The notes beneath the pieces are model-generated. The model saw only the letters and a program-made list of their open reading frames with translations, did no database searches and was not told where the DNA came from. A stretch of DNA of 64,000 nt from contig OX638377.1 of NCBI GenBank assembly GCA_951813615.1, forward strand, positions 1,240,001 to 1,304,000, given 5' to 3'. Both the position numbers and the translations under genes were made by a program. This stretch comes from an uncultured Latescibacterota bacterium. GTDB lineage: Bacteria > Latescibacterota > UBA2968 > UBA8231. This document shows, one piece after another, positions 42,512 through 51,623 of the stretch (its first letter is position 1; each line of letters begins with the position of its first letter).

Positions 42512-44032
42512 TCAGCGCGCAGACTTTCCGGCTGCAATCCCCGGCCCGTAATCCGCCATCGCGGTCATAATGTACTCGTTGAGCAAGTGTTCCTCGTGCG
42601 CAAGGCCGAACGTCCAGATGCGGCGATACATCTCCTCGACGACTGGCTGGTATTGCGGATCAGGGACGAGGTTATGCATCTGTCCGGGATCGCTCTCCAA
42701 ATCGTATAGCTCGTCGTAGTCAAATCCATTGTAGACGAATCTCCACTTATCGGTGACGGTGGAGCGTTGGATGCCATAGGTCTCATTTCCATTCGTCTGG
42801 AAGAAGAGCGCATCGCGCCAGTCGGCCGGTGTTTCGCCTTTGAGCAACGGCATCAGGCTGGTACCGGCAAACTCCACCGGGCTCTCCGCTGTGCCCATCT
42901 CGAGCAATGTCGGCGCGAAGTCACAGAGCGACACGAACTCGTCGCGCACCACGCCCTGCTGCCCGCCCGGCATCTTTGCGATCGCCGGCACGTGGTAACA
43001 GCTCAAAAACGACGGCAGGCCCTTACACCATAGGCCGTGATCGCCTAGGTAGTCGCCGTGGTCGGAGAGGTAGAGAATGATCGCGTCTTCGTACTCTCCG
43101 CGCTCCTTGAGCTTGTCGATTAGCCGCCCGAAGAGCCAGTCCTCATAGGTGCAAAACGCCAAGTAGTGCCTGATCGCGTCCTGGTGTTCCTCGCGCGTCA
43201 ACTGAGCAAAGCGGTCGCGGGTGCGGCGATAGAGGGCCGGTTTGTCGTCCATTGGATCGTCGAAGGTGTCCGGCAGTGGGAACTCCACGCCTTCATACAG
43301 ATCGAGGAACCGCTTGGGCGCGACATAGGGATCGTGCGGACCGAGGGTGCCAACATACAGGCACCACGGCTCGTTCCCGTATAGCTCATCAATTTTCGCC
43401 AGCGCGGCATCGACCACCGTGCGGTCGCCGAATGGGTTGTCTTCTTCTCCGTCACGGAAATACTGCGCTAGGAAGGGATGGGTGTTGTCGCCATAGTGGA
43501 TGTACGGACGCATCCCCGCACGCCTGATCTCGCCGGGAACACGCTCGCTGACGCCGTGGTCTCCAGCATGCCGTTGCAAATTGCGCAGTTCGCGTTCGCG
43601 GGCTGCGGCGTCTTGCTCGTCGCGACTCAGTCGTCTGCTGGGGTGTGCGCTTCCCGGAGCGACGTGTTCCCAGCCATAGTCGTGCGGCTGTTGATAGTTG
43701 CTGACGTGCCACTTGCCCGAAAAGAGCATGCGATAACCCGCTTCCCGCATGTCCACGCTCCAGGGACGGATGTGGTCTTTTAAGCCACGGGTGATGGCAT
43801 TGGCGACGTTCACGTTGTGCCAGACGCCGTGCTGGGTCGGCATCAGGCCGGTCATGAACGACGCACGCGCCGGGCAGCAATGCGGTGCCGGGCAGAAGGC
43901 GCGACTGAAGGTGACGCTTTCCTTGCGGAACTCGTCAAGCACGGGTGTTTTTGCCTTGTACGCGTTGTCAGGTAGCACGGAGCACGCCCGTTGCTGGTCG
44001 GTCATGAAGATCAGTATGTTCGGCTTGTTCAT
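42512..44032 (-). CDS. Sulfatase (alkaline-phosphatase superfamily)
   Basis: This 506-residue protein has NILIFMTDQQRACSV, the formylglycine region CCPARASFMTG with the Ala variant of the CxPxR motif (Cys 52), GKWHVSNYQQPHDYGW, YLSDHGDYLGDHGLWCKG and C-terminal DYDELYDLESDPGQMHNL. The DQQR and CxPAR pattern recalls choline-sulfatase-like groups, though that assignment is tentative. No export signal is visible. It lies upstream of the DUF6785-like gene on the same strand. The substrate is unknown. Confidence 0.92.
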   Translation of the reverse strand: MNKPNILIFMTDQQRACSVLPDNAYKAKTPVLDEFRKESVTFSRAFCPAPHCCPARASFMTGLMPTQHGVWHNVNVANAITRGLKDHIRPWSVDMREAGYRMLFSGKWHVSNYQQPHDYGWEHVAPGSAHPSRRLSRDEQDAAARERELRNLQRHAGDHGVSERVPGEIRRAGMRPYIHYGDNTHPFLAQYFRDGEEDNPFGDRTVVDAALAKIDELYGNEPWCLYVGTLGPHDPYVAPKRFLDLYEGVEFPLPDTFDDPMDDKPALYRRTRDRFAQLTREEHQDAIRHYLAFCTYEDWLFGRLIDKLKERGEYEDAIILYLSDHGDYLGDHGLWCKGLPSFLSCYHVPAIAKMPGGQQGVVRDEFVSLCDFAPTLLEMGTAESPVEFAGTSLMPLLKGETPADWRDALFFQTNGNETYGIQRSTVTDKWRFVYNGFDYDELYDLESDPGQMHNLVPDPQYQPVVEEMYRRIWTFGLAHEEHLLNEYIMTAMADYGPGIAAGKSAR

Positions 44033-44354
44033 ATCGGTTTTTTAGTTGTGCAGATCTCGCTTCTCGGCAAGAAGAATCTCGTCAGCTTCAAGTTACTTAC
44101 CCTGCGAAGATACAGTCAAACGCGTGCAAGGGAATCATAGCAGTCAAATTCCTCTTGGTCGCCGTCATGCTCGATCAACTCAAAAACCGCGCCCGGTAGT
44201 TCTCCCGCCTGTCACTGACGAGTTTGACCGCTCGGCAGATTCTGAGGTATATTGCGGCATCATGTGTGACGCTGGCGTGTCTGGCGATCCACGTTCTTTT
44301 TTTAATTCTTCAGAGCTAAACCTGTACAATCGAGATAATGACAAGGAGTGCTAA
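44033..44354. other. Intergenic region without a recognisable gene
   Basis: This 322-nt gap separates the divergent sulfatase and Gfo/Idh/MocA genes and should hold both promoters. A 102-codon open frame crosses it, but it is Arg/Ser-rich, lacks a ribosome site and looks accidental. A CAAGGAG ribosome site at about 44342 serves the rightward gene. No repeat or RNA gene was seen. Confidence 0.6.
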
Positions 44355-45506
44355 ATGGACAAGGTGCGAATTGGCATCATCGGTCTTGGCGGCATGGGTA
44401 GCAGCCATGCTGGTTATATTGCCAAGGGCGAAATCGCCGGTGCGGAGCTCGCGGCCGTAGCCGATGTCGACCCTGCTCGGCTCGCGGATGTGCAAGACAA
44501 ATACGGTGCGGGCGTACAAGCGTTCGCCGGAGCCGACGCCCTGTTTGCGGCCCAATGCGTGGACGCTGTAATCGTAGCTACCCCCCACTACTTCCATCCC
44601 CCGCTGGTGATCCAGGCGCTCGAAAACGGCCTGCACGCGATGAGCGAGAAGCCGGCCGGGGTCTATACGCGCCAAGTCCGCGAGATGAACGAAGCCGCGG
44701 CCAAAAGCGACCGGGTCTTTGGCATGATGTTCAATCAGCGCGCGCGCGGCGAGCACCAAAAGCTGAAGTCGCTCGTCGAATCCGGCGAACTGGGGCCGAT
44801 TCAACGCACGATTTACATCATTAATAGCTGGTTCCGCGCTCAGAGCTATTACGATTCAGGCGGCTGGCGGGCGACTTGGGCTGGCGAGGGCGGCGGCGTG
44901 TTGGCCAACCAATGTCCGCACAACCTTGACCTGTGGCAGTGGATCTGCGGGATGCCGCAGCGAGTGCGGGCTTTTTGCCGCTTTGGGCAATACCACAACA
45001 TTGAGGTTGAAGACGATGTAACGGCTTACGTCGAATATGAAAACGGCGCTACGGGCGTTTTTATTACCTCTACGGGCGAGGCTCCGGGGACCAATCGGCT
45101 GGAGATTTCAGCGGACCGCGGCAAGGTGGTGTTGGAAGGGGGCAAAATCACCTTTTGGCGCACGACAGAGTCGGCGAGCAAGTTCCTCGTGGAATGGCCG
45201 CATGGGTTTGGCAGTCCAGAGGTTTGGAAGTGCGAGATCCCGGGCGGCGGCGGCGAGGAGCACAAGGGGATTACCCGAAACTGGGTGCAGGCTATCCGCA
45301 CGGGGTCGCCGCTTATAGCTGCGGGGACTGAGGGGATCAACGGCGTGGAGTTGGCCAACGCGATGTTGCTGTCGACGTGGACGGACGATTGGGTACATAT
45401 TCCGGTGGACGAGGACTTGTACTACGAAGAGCTGCAAAAGCGGGTGGCTACCTCTAAGGTGAAGGAGGAGGGCGGACAGGTGATGGACGTGCAGGGAACG
45501 TTTTAA
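44355..45506 (+). CDS. Gfo/Idh/MocA-family oxidoreductase
   Basis: This 383-residue protein has an N-terminal Rossmann domain with IGIIGLGGMGSSHAG (Gly at 10-15) and the conserved SEKPAG (Lys 99) that takes part in catalysis. Its C-terminal alpha/beta domain contains GGGVLANQCPHNLDLWQWICG, including the His used by sugar dehydrogenases of this family. It acts on sugars or inositols with NAD(P). It begins an apparent catabolic operon (isomerase-like, MBL-cupin, isochorismatase-like genes follow at short distances) and has a good AAGGAG ribosome site. Confidence 0.93.
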   Translation: MDKVRIGIIGLGGMGSSHAGYIAKGEIAGAELAAVADVDPARLADVQDKYGAGVQAFAGADALFAAQCVDAVIVATPHYFHPPLVIQALENGLHAMSEKPAGVYTRQVREMNEAAAKSDRVFGMMFNQRARGEHQKLKSLVESGELGPIQRTIYIINSWFRAQSYYDSGGWRATWAGEGGGVLANQCPHNLDLWQWICGMPQRVRAFCRFGQYHNIEVEDDVTAYVEYENGATGVFITSTGEAPGTNRLEISADRGKVVLEGGKITFWRTTESASKFLVEWPHGFGSPEVWKCEIPGGGGEEHKGITRNWVQAIRTGSPLIAAGTEGINGVELANAMLLSTWTDDWVHIPVDEDLYYEELQKRVATSKVKEEGGQVMDVQGTF

Positions 45507-45568
45507 TACCAAGAGAAGCGGTAGGGAGTTGTACTCGCCGCTGGCTCGAATTTTGGAAGGAGGGAACC

Positions 45569-46354
45569 GTGAAACTTGCGTTGATGCCAGGCCGCCTGCT
45601 GTCGGCGGCAGAGATGCGGTCCGAGGGATTCGAGGCGGTGCAGATGTTTTTCGGCGGGGGAGCAGACGGGGATGCGCGGGACCCGTCGGTGGAAAATATC
45701 GACAAAGCGCTACAGACGGCCGATGTCGCACTGGCGGCGATGACTTTGCACGTCGATCTGGTCGGGCCACAGGGGATGGTCCGGGAGGATGTCACAAGGT
45801 TGATGCGCTGCGTGGAGAAAACCTCGGTGCTTGAAGGTCGTTTCGGCGACAGCGCGCGGCCGGTGCTGGTGTGGCATCCGTCGGGGTATCCAGAAGAAGG
45901 CGTTGACGACCGGGCGGTGTTCGAGGGGTTATGCACAGGGCTGACGACGGCCTGCGCGACGGCGGAGCGGCTTGGTATTGTCATTGCGGTGGAAATGACG
46001 CGCGGGGGAAGTGTCGATGGGGCGGAGCGCTTTTTGCGATTGCAGGACCGAGTGAGGTCCAAAGCGCTCAAAGTCTGCATGGACGCGGCGAACTTCGTGC
46101 CCGACCGCACTCCGCTGGTGCGCGCAGTGCGAATGCTCGGTGCCGATATCGCAATCGCCCACGGCAAGGACGCGCGCTTTGCTGAAAACGGCGAGGTCGT
46201 CGACTACGGGCCGGCAGGGTCGGGGTGCTTGGATTATTCGACCTACATTGGCGCATTGCAGGAGTGGGCGCAGGTGCCCTATTTCGTCTTAGAGTACTAC
46301 AGAAGTCGCGATGATCTGTTGAATGCACGCGATGTTGTGCGGGCCTGTTTGTAG
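45569..46354 (+). CDS. Sugar phosphate isomerase/epimerase-like TIM barrel
   Basis: This 261-residue protein starts with GTG after a strong GGAAGGAGGG ribosome site. It has the xylose-isomerase-like/AP-endonuclease-2 barrel pattern: FEAVQMFFGGG, PVLVWHPSGYPEEG, IVIAVEMTRGG (metal Glu), KVCMDAANFV (metal Asp), DIAIAHGKDAR (metal His) and YFVLEYYRS (metal Glu). It most likely isomerises or epimerises a sugar-derived compound with the upstream Gfo/Idh/MocA enzyme, a very common pairing. The precise substrate is unknown. Confidence 0.87.
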   Translation: MKLALMPGRLLSAAEMRSEGFEAVQMFFGGGADGDARDPSVENIDKALQTADVALAAMTLHVDLVGPQGMVREDVTRLMRCVEKTSVLEGRFGDSARPVLVWHPSGYPEEGVDDRAVFEGLCTGLTTACATAERLGIVIAVEMTRGGSVDGAERFLRLQDRVRSKALKVCMDAANFVPDRTPLVRAVRMLGADIAIAHGKDARFAENGEVVDYGPAGSGCLDYSTYIGALQEWAQVPYFVLEYYRSRDDLLNARDVVRACL

Positions 46355-46389
46355 ATTTCAGCCTCTCTTAAAATCGCCGGATATACACT

Positions 46390-47460
46390 GTGAAAGAAAT
46401 CGCCGTTACAAACTTCTATTCTTGGTCCATCTTCAGCCAAGAGCGCCAGATCGACTTCAACGGCCATCTGTGGGTGCGGGATGAGGGCAATGTCTTGATC
46501 GATCCGGTGCCCATGACAGCGGCTGACTTGGAGCAGTTCGATCAATTGGGCGGAGCCGCTTGGATCGTGTTGACCAACCGCGATCACGAGCGCGAAGCCG
46601 CCTTTTTTCGGGACCGCACCGGTGCTCACATCGCCGCCCATCGCGCCGATGCCGACCTGTTTGAACAGCCACCGGACCGTCAGCTAGACGACGGCGAGGA
46701 AATCGTTTCTGGGCTCCAAGTGGTGCATTTGGCGCACGGTAAGAGTCCGGGAGAAATCGCCTTGTACTGGCCGGACCTCAAGCTGGTCTTAGCCGGCGAT
46801 CTGGTCGTCGGTGCGCCGCTGGGTCGCATCACGTTGCTAGCGGATGCCAAGCTGGCCGATCCGGCTCAAGCGGCCTTGGGTTTGCGCAAATTATTACAGC
46901 TCGATTTTGACGCTCTGTTGATGGGCGATGGGCACTCCATTCTGCACGACGCCCGCCGACTCTTGCTCGAATGCTTGGAAGAACGGACCGACATTTACAT
47001 CAATAAGATCAATGTAGAGGATATTCCCTGGACGCCTTGGAGTGGGGCCGAGGGCTATCAATGGGAGACCAAGGATATTGACCCGCTTATTGGTGGGCGA
47101 CATTTGGGCTACCGCCTCATCCGCCTACCTGTTGGTCAATCGACGTTTCCACAGCACTTCCACCATTTTGAAGAGGAAATGTTCTACATCCTCGAAGGGA
47201 CTTGTACGCTGATTGGCCCCCGCGGTCCAGTGGCGGTGGAACAGGGTGACTTTATCGCCTTCCCACCCGGTCCCCGCAGCGCGCACAAGTTCACCAACCA
47301 AGGCCAGCAGCCCTGCGTGCTCTTGGCCTTGAGCAACGTCCTGCCGCACGATCTGGTCCAATACCCCGATTCCGATAAGGTCTTCCCCCGTGCCTTGGGC
47401 CGACAGGGCATTTTCCGCCGCGCCGACGCGGTGGATTACTGGTCGGGCGAAACCGATTAA
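46390..47460 (+). CDS. Metallo-beta-lactamase-fold domain fused to a cupin
   Basis: This 356-residue protein starts at GTG 46390. Residues 1-200 look like a degenerate MBL fold: VLTNRDHEREAA in place of THxHxDH, VVHLAHGKSPGEIALY (His113, His116), LVLAGDLVVG (Asp137) and LLMGDGHSIL (His182). Residues 235-330 form a cupin with both motifs intact: HFHHFEEEMFYILEG (256-270) and GDFIAFPPGPRSAHKFTN (286-303). The cupin should bind a metal; the MBL site may be partly lost. Fusion of these folds in one chain is unusual. The operon context suggests action on a sugar-derived intermediate, with hydrolysis (MBL) and isomerisation or oxygenation (cupin) as options. Confidence 0.78.
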   Translation: MKEIAVTNFYSWSIFSQERQIDFNGHLWVRDEGNVLIDPVPMTAADLEQFDQLGGAAWIVLTNRDHEREAAFFRDRTGAHIAAHRADADLFEQPPDRQLDDGEEIVSGLQVVHLAHGKSPGEIALYWPDLKLVLAGDLVVGAPLGRITLLADAKLADPAQAALGLRKLLQLDFDALLMGDGHSILHDARRLLLECLEERTDIYINKINVEDIPWTPWSGAEGYQWETKDIDPLIGGRHLGYRLIRLPVGQSTFPQHFHHFEEEMFYILEGTCTLIGPRGPVAVEQGDFIAFPPGPRSAHKFTNQGQQPCVLLALSNVLPHDLVQYPDSDKVFPRALGRQGIFRRADAVDYWSGETD

Positions 47461-47469
47461 GAGGACAAC

Positions 47470-48219
47470 ATGAGCAACGTTTTGCGACTCAATTTGCGTT
47501 CTCAGTGCCTTGCACAAGACGAGGGCGGCCACGCTATCTGGGAAGTGCAGACCAGCACCCAAGAATGGGCAGTGGATCAGACCGCGCTCTTGCTTTGCGA
47601 CGTGTGGAATGGCCATTGGTGTCGTGGTGCGGTCGAGCGCCTCGACGCTATGATCGAGCGAATGGACGCGATAGTCAAAACGGTGCGTGCAGCCGGTGGC
47701 TTGATCGTCCACGCGCCTTCGGACACTATGGATTTTTTCGCCGATGCGCCGGCGCGTCAGCGCGCGCTGGCGGCCCCGCAGGTTGCGCCGCCGCCCGATG
47801 CCGAACGCCCGGATCCGCCGCTGCCGGTGGATGCCTCAGATCACGGGTCGGACACAGGCGAGACCGAGACCTACAAGGCTTGGGACCGGCAACATCCGGG
47901 GATTGGGATCGACCAAGAGCGGGATATTATTTCGGACAAGGGGACGGAGGTGTATAGTTACTTGCAGCACCAAGGGATTGCCCATCTGCTGATTATGGGT
48001 GTTCATACCAATATGTGCGTCTTGCATCGGACTTTTGCCATTAAGCAGATGGTGCGTTGGGGAGTGGATGTGGCGCTGATCCGCGACTTGACTGACGCGA
48101 TGTACAATCCGGTTATGCCGCCGTACGTCAGCCACGACGCGGGCACGGGCTTAGTGGTGGAGTTTATTGAAAAATTTTGGTGTCCGAGCGTGGAAAGCAA
48201 GGATGTGCTCGGAGGCTGA
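47470..48219 (+). CDS. Isochorismatase-family cysteine hydrolase
   Basis: This 249-residue protein has the family's catalytic Asp in LLLCDVWNGHW (Asp44) and nucleophile Cys in MGVHTNMCVLHRTF (Cys183), with the expected cis-peptide region (GVHTN) before it. The catalytic Lys is probably in DIISDKGTEVYSY (about Lys157). The family hydrolyses amides or vinyl ethers. An acidic, Pro-rich insertion lies at residues 100-130. It starts 10 nt after the MBL-cupin gene and closes the catabolic operon. Confidence 0.9.
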   Translation: MSNVLRLNLRSQCLAQDEGGHAIWEVQTSTQEWAVDQTALLLCDVWNGHWCRGAVERLDAMIERMDAIVKTVRAAGGLIVHAPSDTMDFFADAPARQRALAAPQVAPPPDAERPDPPLPVDASDHGSDTGETETYKAWDRQHPGIGIDQERDIISDKGTEVYSYLQHQGIAHLLIMGVHTNMCVLHRTFAIKQMVRWGVDVALIRDLTDAMYNPVMPPYVSHDAGTGLVVEFIEKFWCPSVESKDVLGG

Positions 48220-48279
48220 ACCAAGGTCGCTTACACTAGGCGACACTCACTTAAAAGCAAACCCAAAGGAGGTGCTTTT

Positions 48280-49176
48280 ATGCGACTCATTAGTACGTTT
48301 TGCCTCATGCTGGCCCTTGTGCTGGCCGGTACTGCCCATGCCCACATCGGCGAAAAGGTCTTTCTGATCTTCGAGATTCCGGACGCCGATCTGGGGGATC
48401 TTGACCTCTTCGATGCGGACATCTCCGACTGGGAGGATGTGGTCGGCGATGCTTCGCTCACGCCTGAGGATTTTTTCGCCGATCCAACCGTCGGCGATGG
48501 TGCCCAGTACGATCCGGCCGATATGGACTATCGGGTGTGGCTGGGCTGGAACAACACCAACAATCGGCTCTACCTCGCGGCCGAGCGCACCGACAATGTG
48601 TACATCAACGAGTACGCCGGCGGCGCGCCCGCTTCGGTGTGGCAGCACGACTCGGTCGAGTTCATGGTGGATGGCGACCACTCCGGTGGCCAGTACAATT
48701 TCGGCAACAGCGAAACCATGACCGACGAGGAGAAGGCGCTCAACCAAAACCGCCAAGCTCAGAAGTGGAACGCGATTTTCGATTCGCCCGACGGGCGATT
48801 TTTGGGCTATCCCGGCCGGGCTGATTGGCTCAACTCGCCGCCCTTGAGTGATGGCGGTGGCGGGTCGGTGGGCGAAGGGCCAACCACGTCTATCCTCGAG
48901 ATTTACGTCACGCCCTATGACGATATTATCTTCGCCGATCAAGAGGGTAGCGTGGCTACGGACCTAGAGGCCGGCCACATCATCGGCTTCCAGATCGCCA
49001 TGCCCGACTTTGACGAAGCGCCTCAGCAGTACCGGGGCTATCATACCCTCTCCGGCCAAGCGGCGACCTTCCGCTATGCTGAGCGCTTCGTCGATGGCCA
49101 GCTAGTCGGTGCCGGCGACGCGACTGCGGTTGAGGACCGGTCGTGGGCGCGGATCAAGGCGAGTTTTAGCGAGTAG
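48280..49176 (+). CDS. Secreted CBM9-like protein preceding a transporter gene
   Basis: This 298-residue protein has signal peptide MRLISTFCLMLALVLAGTAHA and an AAAGGAGGTG ribosome site. CBM9/DOMON-like features include LFDADISDWEDVVGDASLTP, MDYRVWLGWNNTNNRLYLAAER, HDSVEFMVDGDHSGG and the ending DRSWARIKASFSE, similar to SWGHIKASYME in the 19323-20261 protein. Like that gene it is followed by a strong terminator and then by an importer binding protein. It is probably an abundant periplasmic or surface binding accessory for that transporter. The ligand is unknown. Confidence 0.77.
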   Translation: MRLISTFCLMLALVLAGTAHAHIGEKVFLIFEIPDADLGDLDLFDADISDWEDVVGDASLTPEDFFADPTVGDGAQYDPADMDYRVWLGWNNTNNRLYLAAERTDNVYINEYAGGAPASVWQHDSVEFMVDGDHSGGQYNFGNSETMTDEEKALNQNRQAQKWNAIFDSPDGRFLGYPGRADWLNSPPLSDGGGGSVGEGPTTSILEIYVTPYDDIIFADQEGSVATDLEAGHIIGFQIAMPDFDEAPQQYRGYHTLSGQAATFRYAERFVDGQLVGAGDATAVEDRSWARIKASFSE

Positions 49177-49195
49177 GTTCTCTGTTTTTTACCAC

Positions 49196-49237
49196 CCCCT
49201 GCGAGAGAGGTAGCATTTCTCTCGCAGGGGTACTTTT
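49196..49237 (+). terminator. Strong rho-independent terminator after the CBM9-like gene
   Basis: CCCCTGCGAGAGA (49196-49208) pairs perfectly with TCTCTCGCAGGGG (49218-49230), followed by TACTTTTAT. It lies 20 nt after the stop and 94 nt before the TTG start of the transporter fusion gene. Confidence 0.85.
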
Positions 49238-49279
49238 ATGCAAGAGGCTGTTTTTATCAATTCTCTACGAGAGGTTGCT

Positions 49280-49315
49280 ATGACAAACAGGCCTAGAGCA
49301 ACCGCCGACTTCTAG
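49280..49315 (+). CDS. Possible 11-residue leader peptide
   Basis: ATG 49280 follows CGAGAGGTTGCT, the best ribosome site in the gap, and reads 11 codons (MTNRPRATADF) to TAG 49313, 9 nt before the TTG of the transporter gene. It could couple translation of the main gene, which lacks its own clear ribosome site. Alternatively it is a remnant of a frameshifted start. Weakly supported. Confidence 0.3.
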   Translation: MTNRPRATADF

Positions 49316-49323
49316 CAGTTCTT

Positions 49324-51621
49324 TTGAAAATAACAACACCTAACAAAGTCATCGGCTGGACGGCCGTTGTGCTGGGGTTGCTTTGCGGCTCGGTGACAGC
49401 GCAAGCGGCGACTCGCGTTGAAGTGCCCATTTTTGAGGGCGGTGCGGGATTGGATTTTTTCTTTTTTGCGGCCCGCGAATACGAAAAGGTCCGTCCCGAT
49501 GTGCAGATTGATCTCTACGGCGATCCGCGCATCGCCGACAAGGTGCGGGTGCGGATCCTCGAAGGGACGTTTCCGGAAGTTAGCAACGCCGGTCTCAACT
49601 ACTGGGCGCTGATTCGCAACGGCGAAATCCTGCCCCTCGACGACTATTTGGACGGGCCGAGTTGGGACGGGGACCGGACGTGGCGCGAGTCCTTCCTGCC
49701 CGGCAGCCTCGATCGGTATGAGTACGAGGGCAAGGTCTACGGCCTCCCCTTCTTATACTCGGTTTACGTCGTCTGGTACAACAAGAACATGTTCGCAGAG
49801 CACGGCTGGACGCCGCCGCGCACTTGGGACGAGTTTTTCGCCCTCTGCGAGCAAATCCGCGCCGCAGGGGTTTGGCCGCTGGCCTTTCAGGGGCGCTATC
49901 CGGGCTATATCGGCGGCGTGACTGACAACGCCTATTACCATCTCGCTGGCCGCGAGCGGTTCTACGAACAGAAGGATCTGGTGCCGGGCAGTTTTGCCAA
50001 TCCCGAATTCGTGACGGCGCTCGGGCTTATTCAGCGCACGGCGCAGGAGCACTTCCAGCCCGGTGCCCTCGGCATGAGCCATACCGAGGCGCAGCTCGAG
50101 TTTTTCTTGGGGCACACTGCGATGGTTTTTTGCGGCTCTTGGCTCAAAAGCGAGATGATGGGCAAAATCCCCGATGGCTTCCGCTTGGGAGCGTTTAATT
50201 TGCCCGTGGTCGAGGGAGGAGCTGGCGAACCCGGTGCCATATATACTGGTGCCGGGTATTACTTTGCCTTCAAAAACAGCGCTCATCCCGAGTTGGGCGT
50301 GGATTTTTTGCGCTTTATGACTTCGCGGGAGATGGCGGGTACCTTTGCCGAGATGCGCGATGTTTTGGTGGCCGTCAATGGGGCGATGGAGGGGCGGACT
50401 AGCGAAGATTTGCAGGACTTGGTGGAATTGGCGCAGCAGGCGACTACGAGCTATGGCACCGCTCCGGGCGAGGGCTTCCCAGAGATGGATCAGTTCCTCA
50501 ACGACGTGCGCTTCAAGATCGTCAATGGGCAGATGACGCCGGAGGAGGGGGCTAGAGAGCTGGAGTCGGCGGCCGAGGCGGTGCGCAACCGCAGCCAGAG
50601 CCCCGACCAAATTACCATCCGCCACTTGTGGAAACCCGCGCTGCTGTTGGGCCTGTTGGCGCTGGCGATGGGTTATTGGTTGTACACGACGGCGCGGCAG
50701 TGGCGCGAGAGACAGGCTGGTCAGGCGTCCCGACCTACTAGCACCGTGCGCCTAGGTTGGGCTGGGGTGGTGTTCTTCGTCGGGCCGGCGGCGGCGTTCT
50801 ATACGCTCTTCGTGGTGGTGCCCAGCATCAAGTCCTTTGTCTGGAGCGCGATGCGCTGGGATGGGCTAACGGAGATGGTCTTCGTCGGGCTGTTGCACTT
50901 CCAGCGGCTGCTGTTTGAGAGCGACGAGTTCTGGATCGCGCTGTCAAACAATCTCTTCATCATGTTCGTCATCCCGCTCTGCGTGTTGCCGCTGGCGCTT
51001 TTTCTGGCGGTGTGCATCAGCCGCGAGGTAGTAGGGGCCAAGCTCTTCCGCATCGTGTTCTTCTTTCCCAACATTCTCGGCGGAGTCGCGGCGACGCTGC
51101 TGTGGATGCACTTGTACAATCCACAGGGTGGGCCGATCAACACGGTGTTGGTGGCCTTGGGATTGGAGGGGTTTGCGGGGTTTGCTTGGCTGGCACAGGA
51201 CAATCTTTACTGGGCGCTGATACCCATGTCGATTTGGGGTGCGGCTGGGTTCAACATGGTGCTGTTTTTGGCGGCGATGGAGAGCATTCCGCAGAGCATG
51301 TACGAGGCGGCTGACATCGACGGGGCCTCGGCTTGGCGGCAGTTTTGGTCGATTACCGTGCCGCTGATTTGGGAGGTGCTGTCGATAGCGATTGTGTTTA
51401 TGATCATCGGCGGGATGAAGGCGTTTGAGGTGATTTGGCTATTGACCAACCAGCGGCCGACGACTGACAACCACGTGATTGGCACGAGGATGGTGCAGGC
51501 GATGTTTACGGAGTTCAAGGTGGGGGAGGCTACGGCGATTGCAGTGTTACTCTTTTTGATCGTGTTCTTTGGCACCACCGCGACCTTGCGCGCAATGAAG
51601 CGCGAAGCTGTGGAGTTTTGA
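49324..51621 (+). CDS. ABC importer fusion: solute-binding domain joined to MalF-type permease
   Basis: This 765-residue protein starts at TTG 49324; no ATG lies upstream in frame after the stop at 49294, and this start gives a proper signal peptide (cleavage near AQAA, residue 28). Residues 29-430 form a family 1 binding domain (GTFPEVSNAGLNYWALIRNG, YSVYVVWYNKNMFAEHGW, HTAMVFCGSWLKSEM). Residues 436-456 are one span, and 475-765 a six-span MalF-type permease with EAA loop YEAADIDGASAWRQFWSI (660-677). The binding protein is thus tethered to the channel. The reading frame is continuous through the junction, so this is not an overlap artefact. A MalG-type partner follows; no ATPase gene is present. 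Confidence 0.92.
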   Translation: MKITTPNKVIGWTAVVLGLLCGSVTAQAATRVEVPIFEGGAGLDFFFFAAREYEKVRPDVQIDLYGDPRIADKVRVRILEGTFPEVSNAGLNYWALIRNGEILPLDDYLDGPSWDGDRTWRESFLPGSLDRYEYEGKVYGLPFLYSVYVVWYNKNMFAEHGWTPPRTWDEFFALCEQIRAAGVWPLAFQGRYPGYIGGVTDNAYYHLAGRERFYEQKDLVPGSFANPEFVTALGLIQRTAQEHFQPGALGMSHTEAQLEFFLGHTAMVFCGSWLKSEMMGKIPDGFRLGAFNLPVVEGGAGEPGAIYTGAGYYFAFKNSAHPELGVDFLRFMTSREMAGTFAEMRDVLVAVNGAMEGRTSEDLQDLVELAQQATTSYGTAPGEGFPEMDQFLNDVRFKIVNGQMTPEEGARELESAAEAVRNRSQSPDQITIRHLWKPALLLGLLALAMGYWLYTTARQWRERQAGQASRPTSTVRLGWAGVVFFVGPAAAFYTLFVVVPSIKSFVWSAMRWDGLTEMVFVGLLHFQRLLFESDEFWIALSNNLFIMFVIPLCVLPLALFLAVCISREVVGAKLFRIVFFFPNILGGVAATLLWMHLYNPQGGPINTVLVALGLEGFAGFAWLAQDNLYWALIPMSIWGAAGFNMVLFLAAMESIPQSMYEAADIDGASAWRQFWSITVPLIWEVLSIAIVFMIIGGMKAFEVIWLLTNQRPTTDNHVIGTRMVQAMFTEFKVGEATAIAVLLFLIVFFGTTATLRAMKREAVEF

Positions 51622-51623
51622 AC

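Noticed and set aside
44046..44354. A 102-codon rightward open frame between the sulfatase and Gfo/Idh/MocA genes
   Set aside because: No ribosome site, Arg/Ser-rich composition without pattern, and it fills a divergent promoter region.
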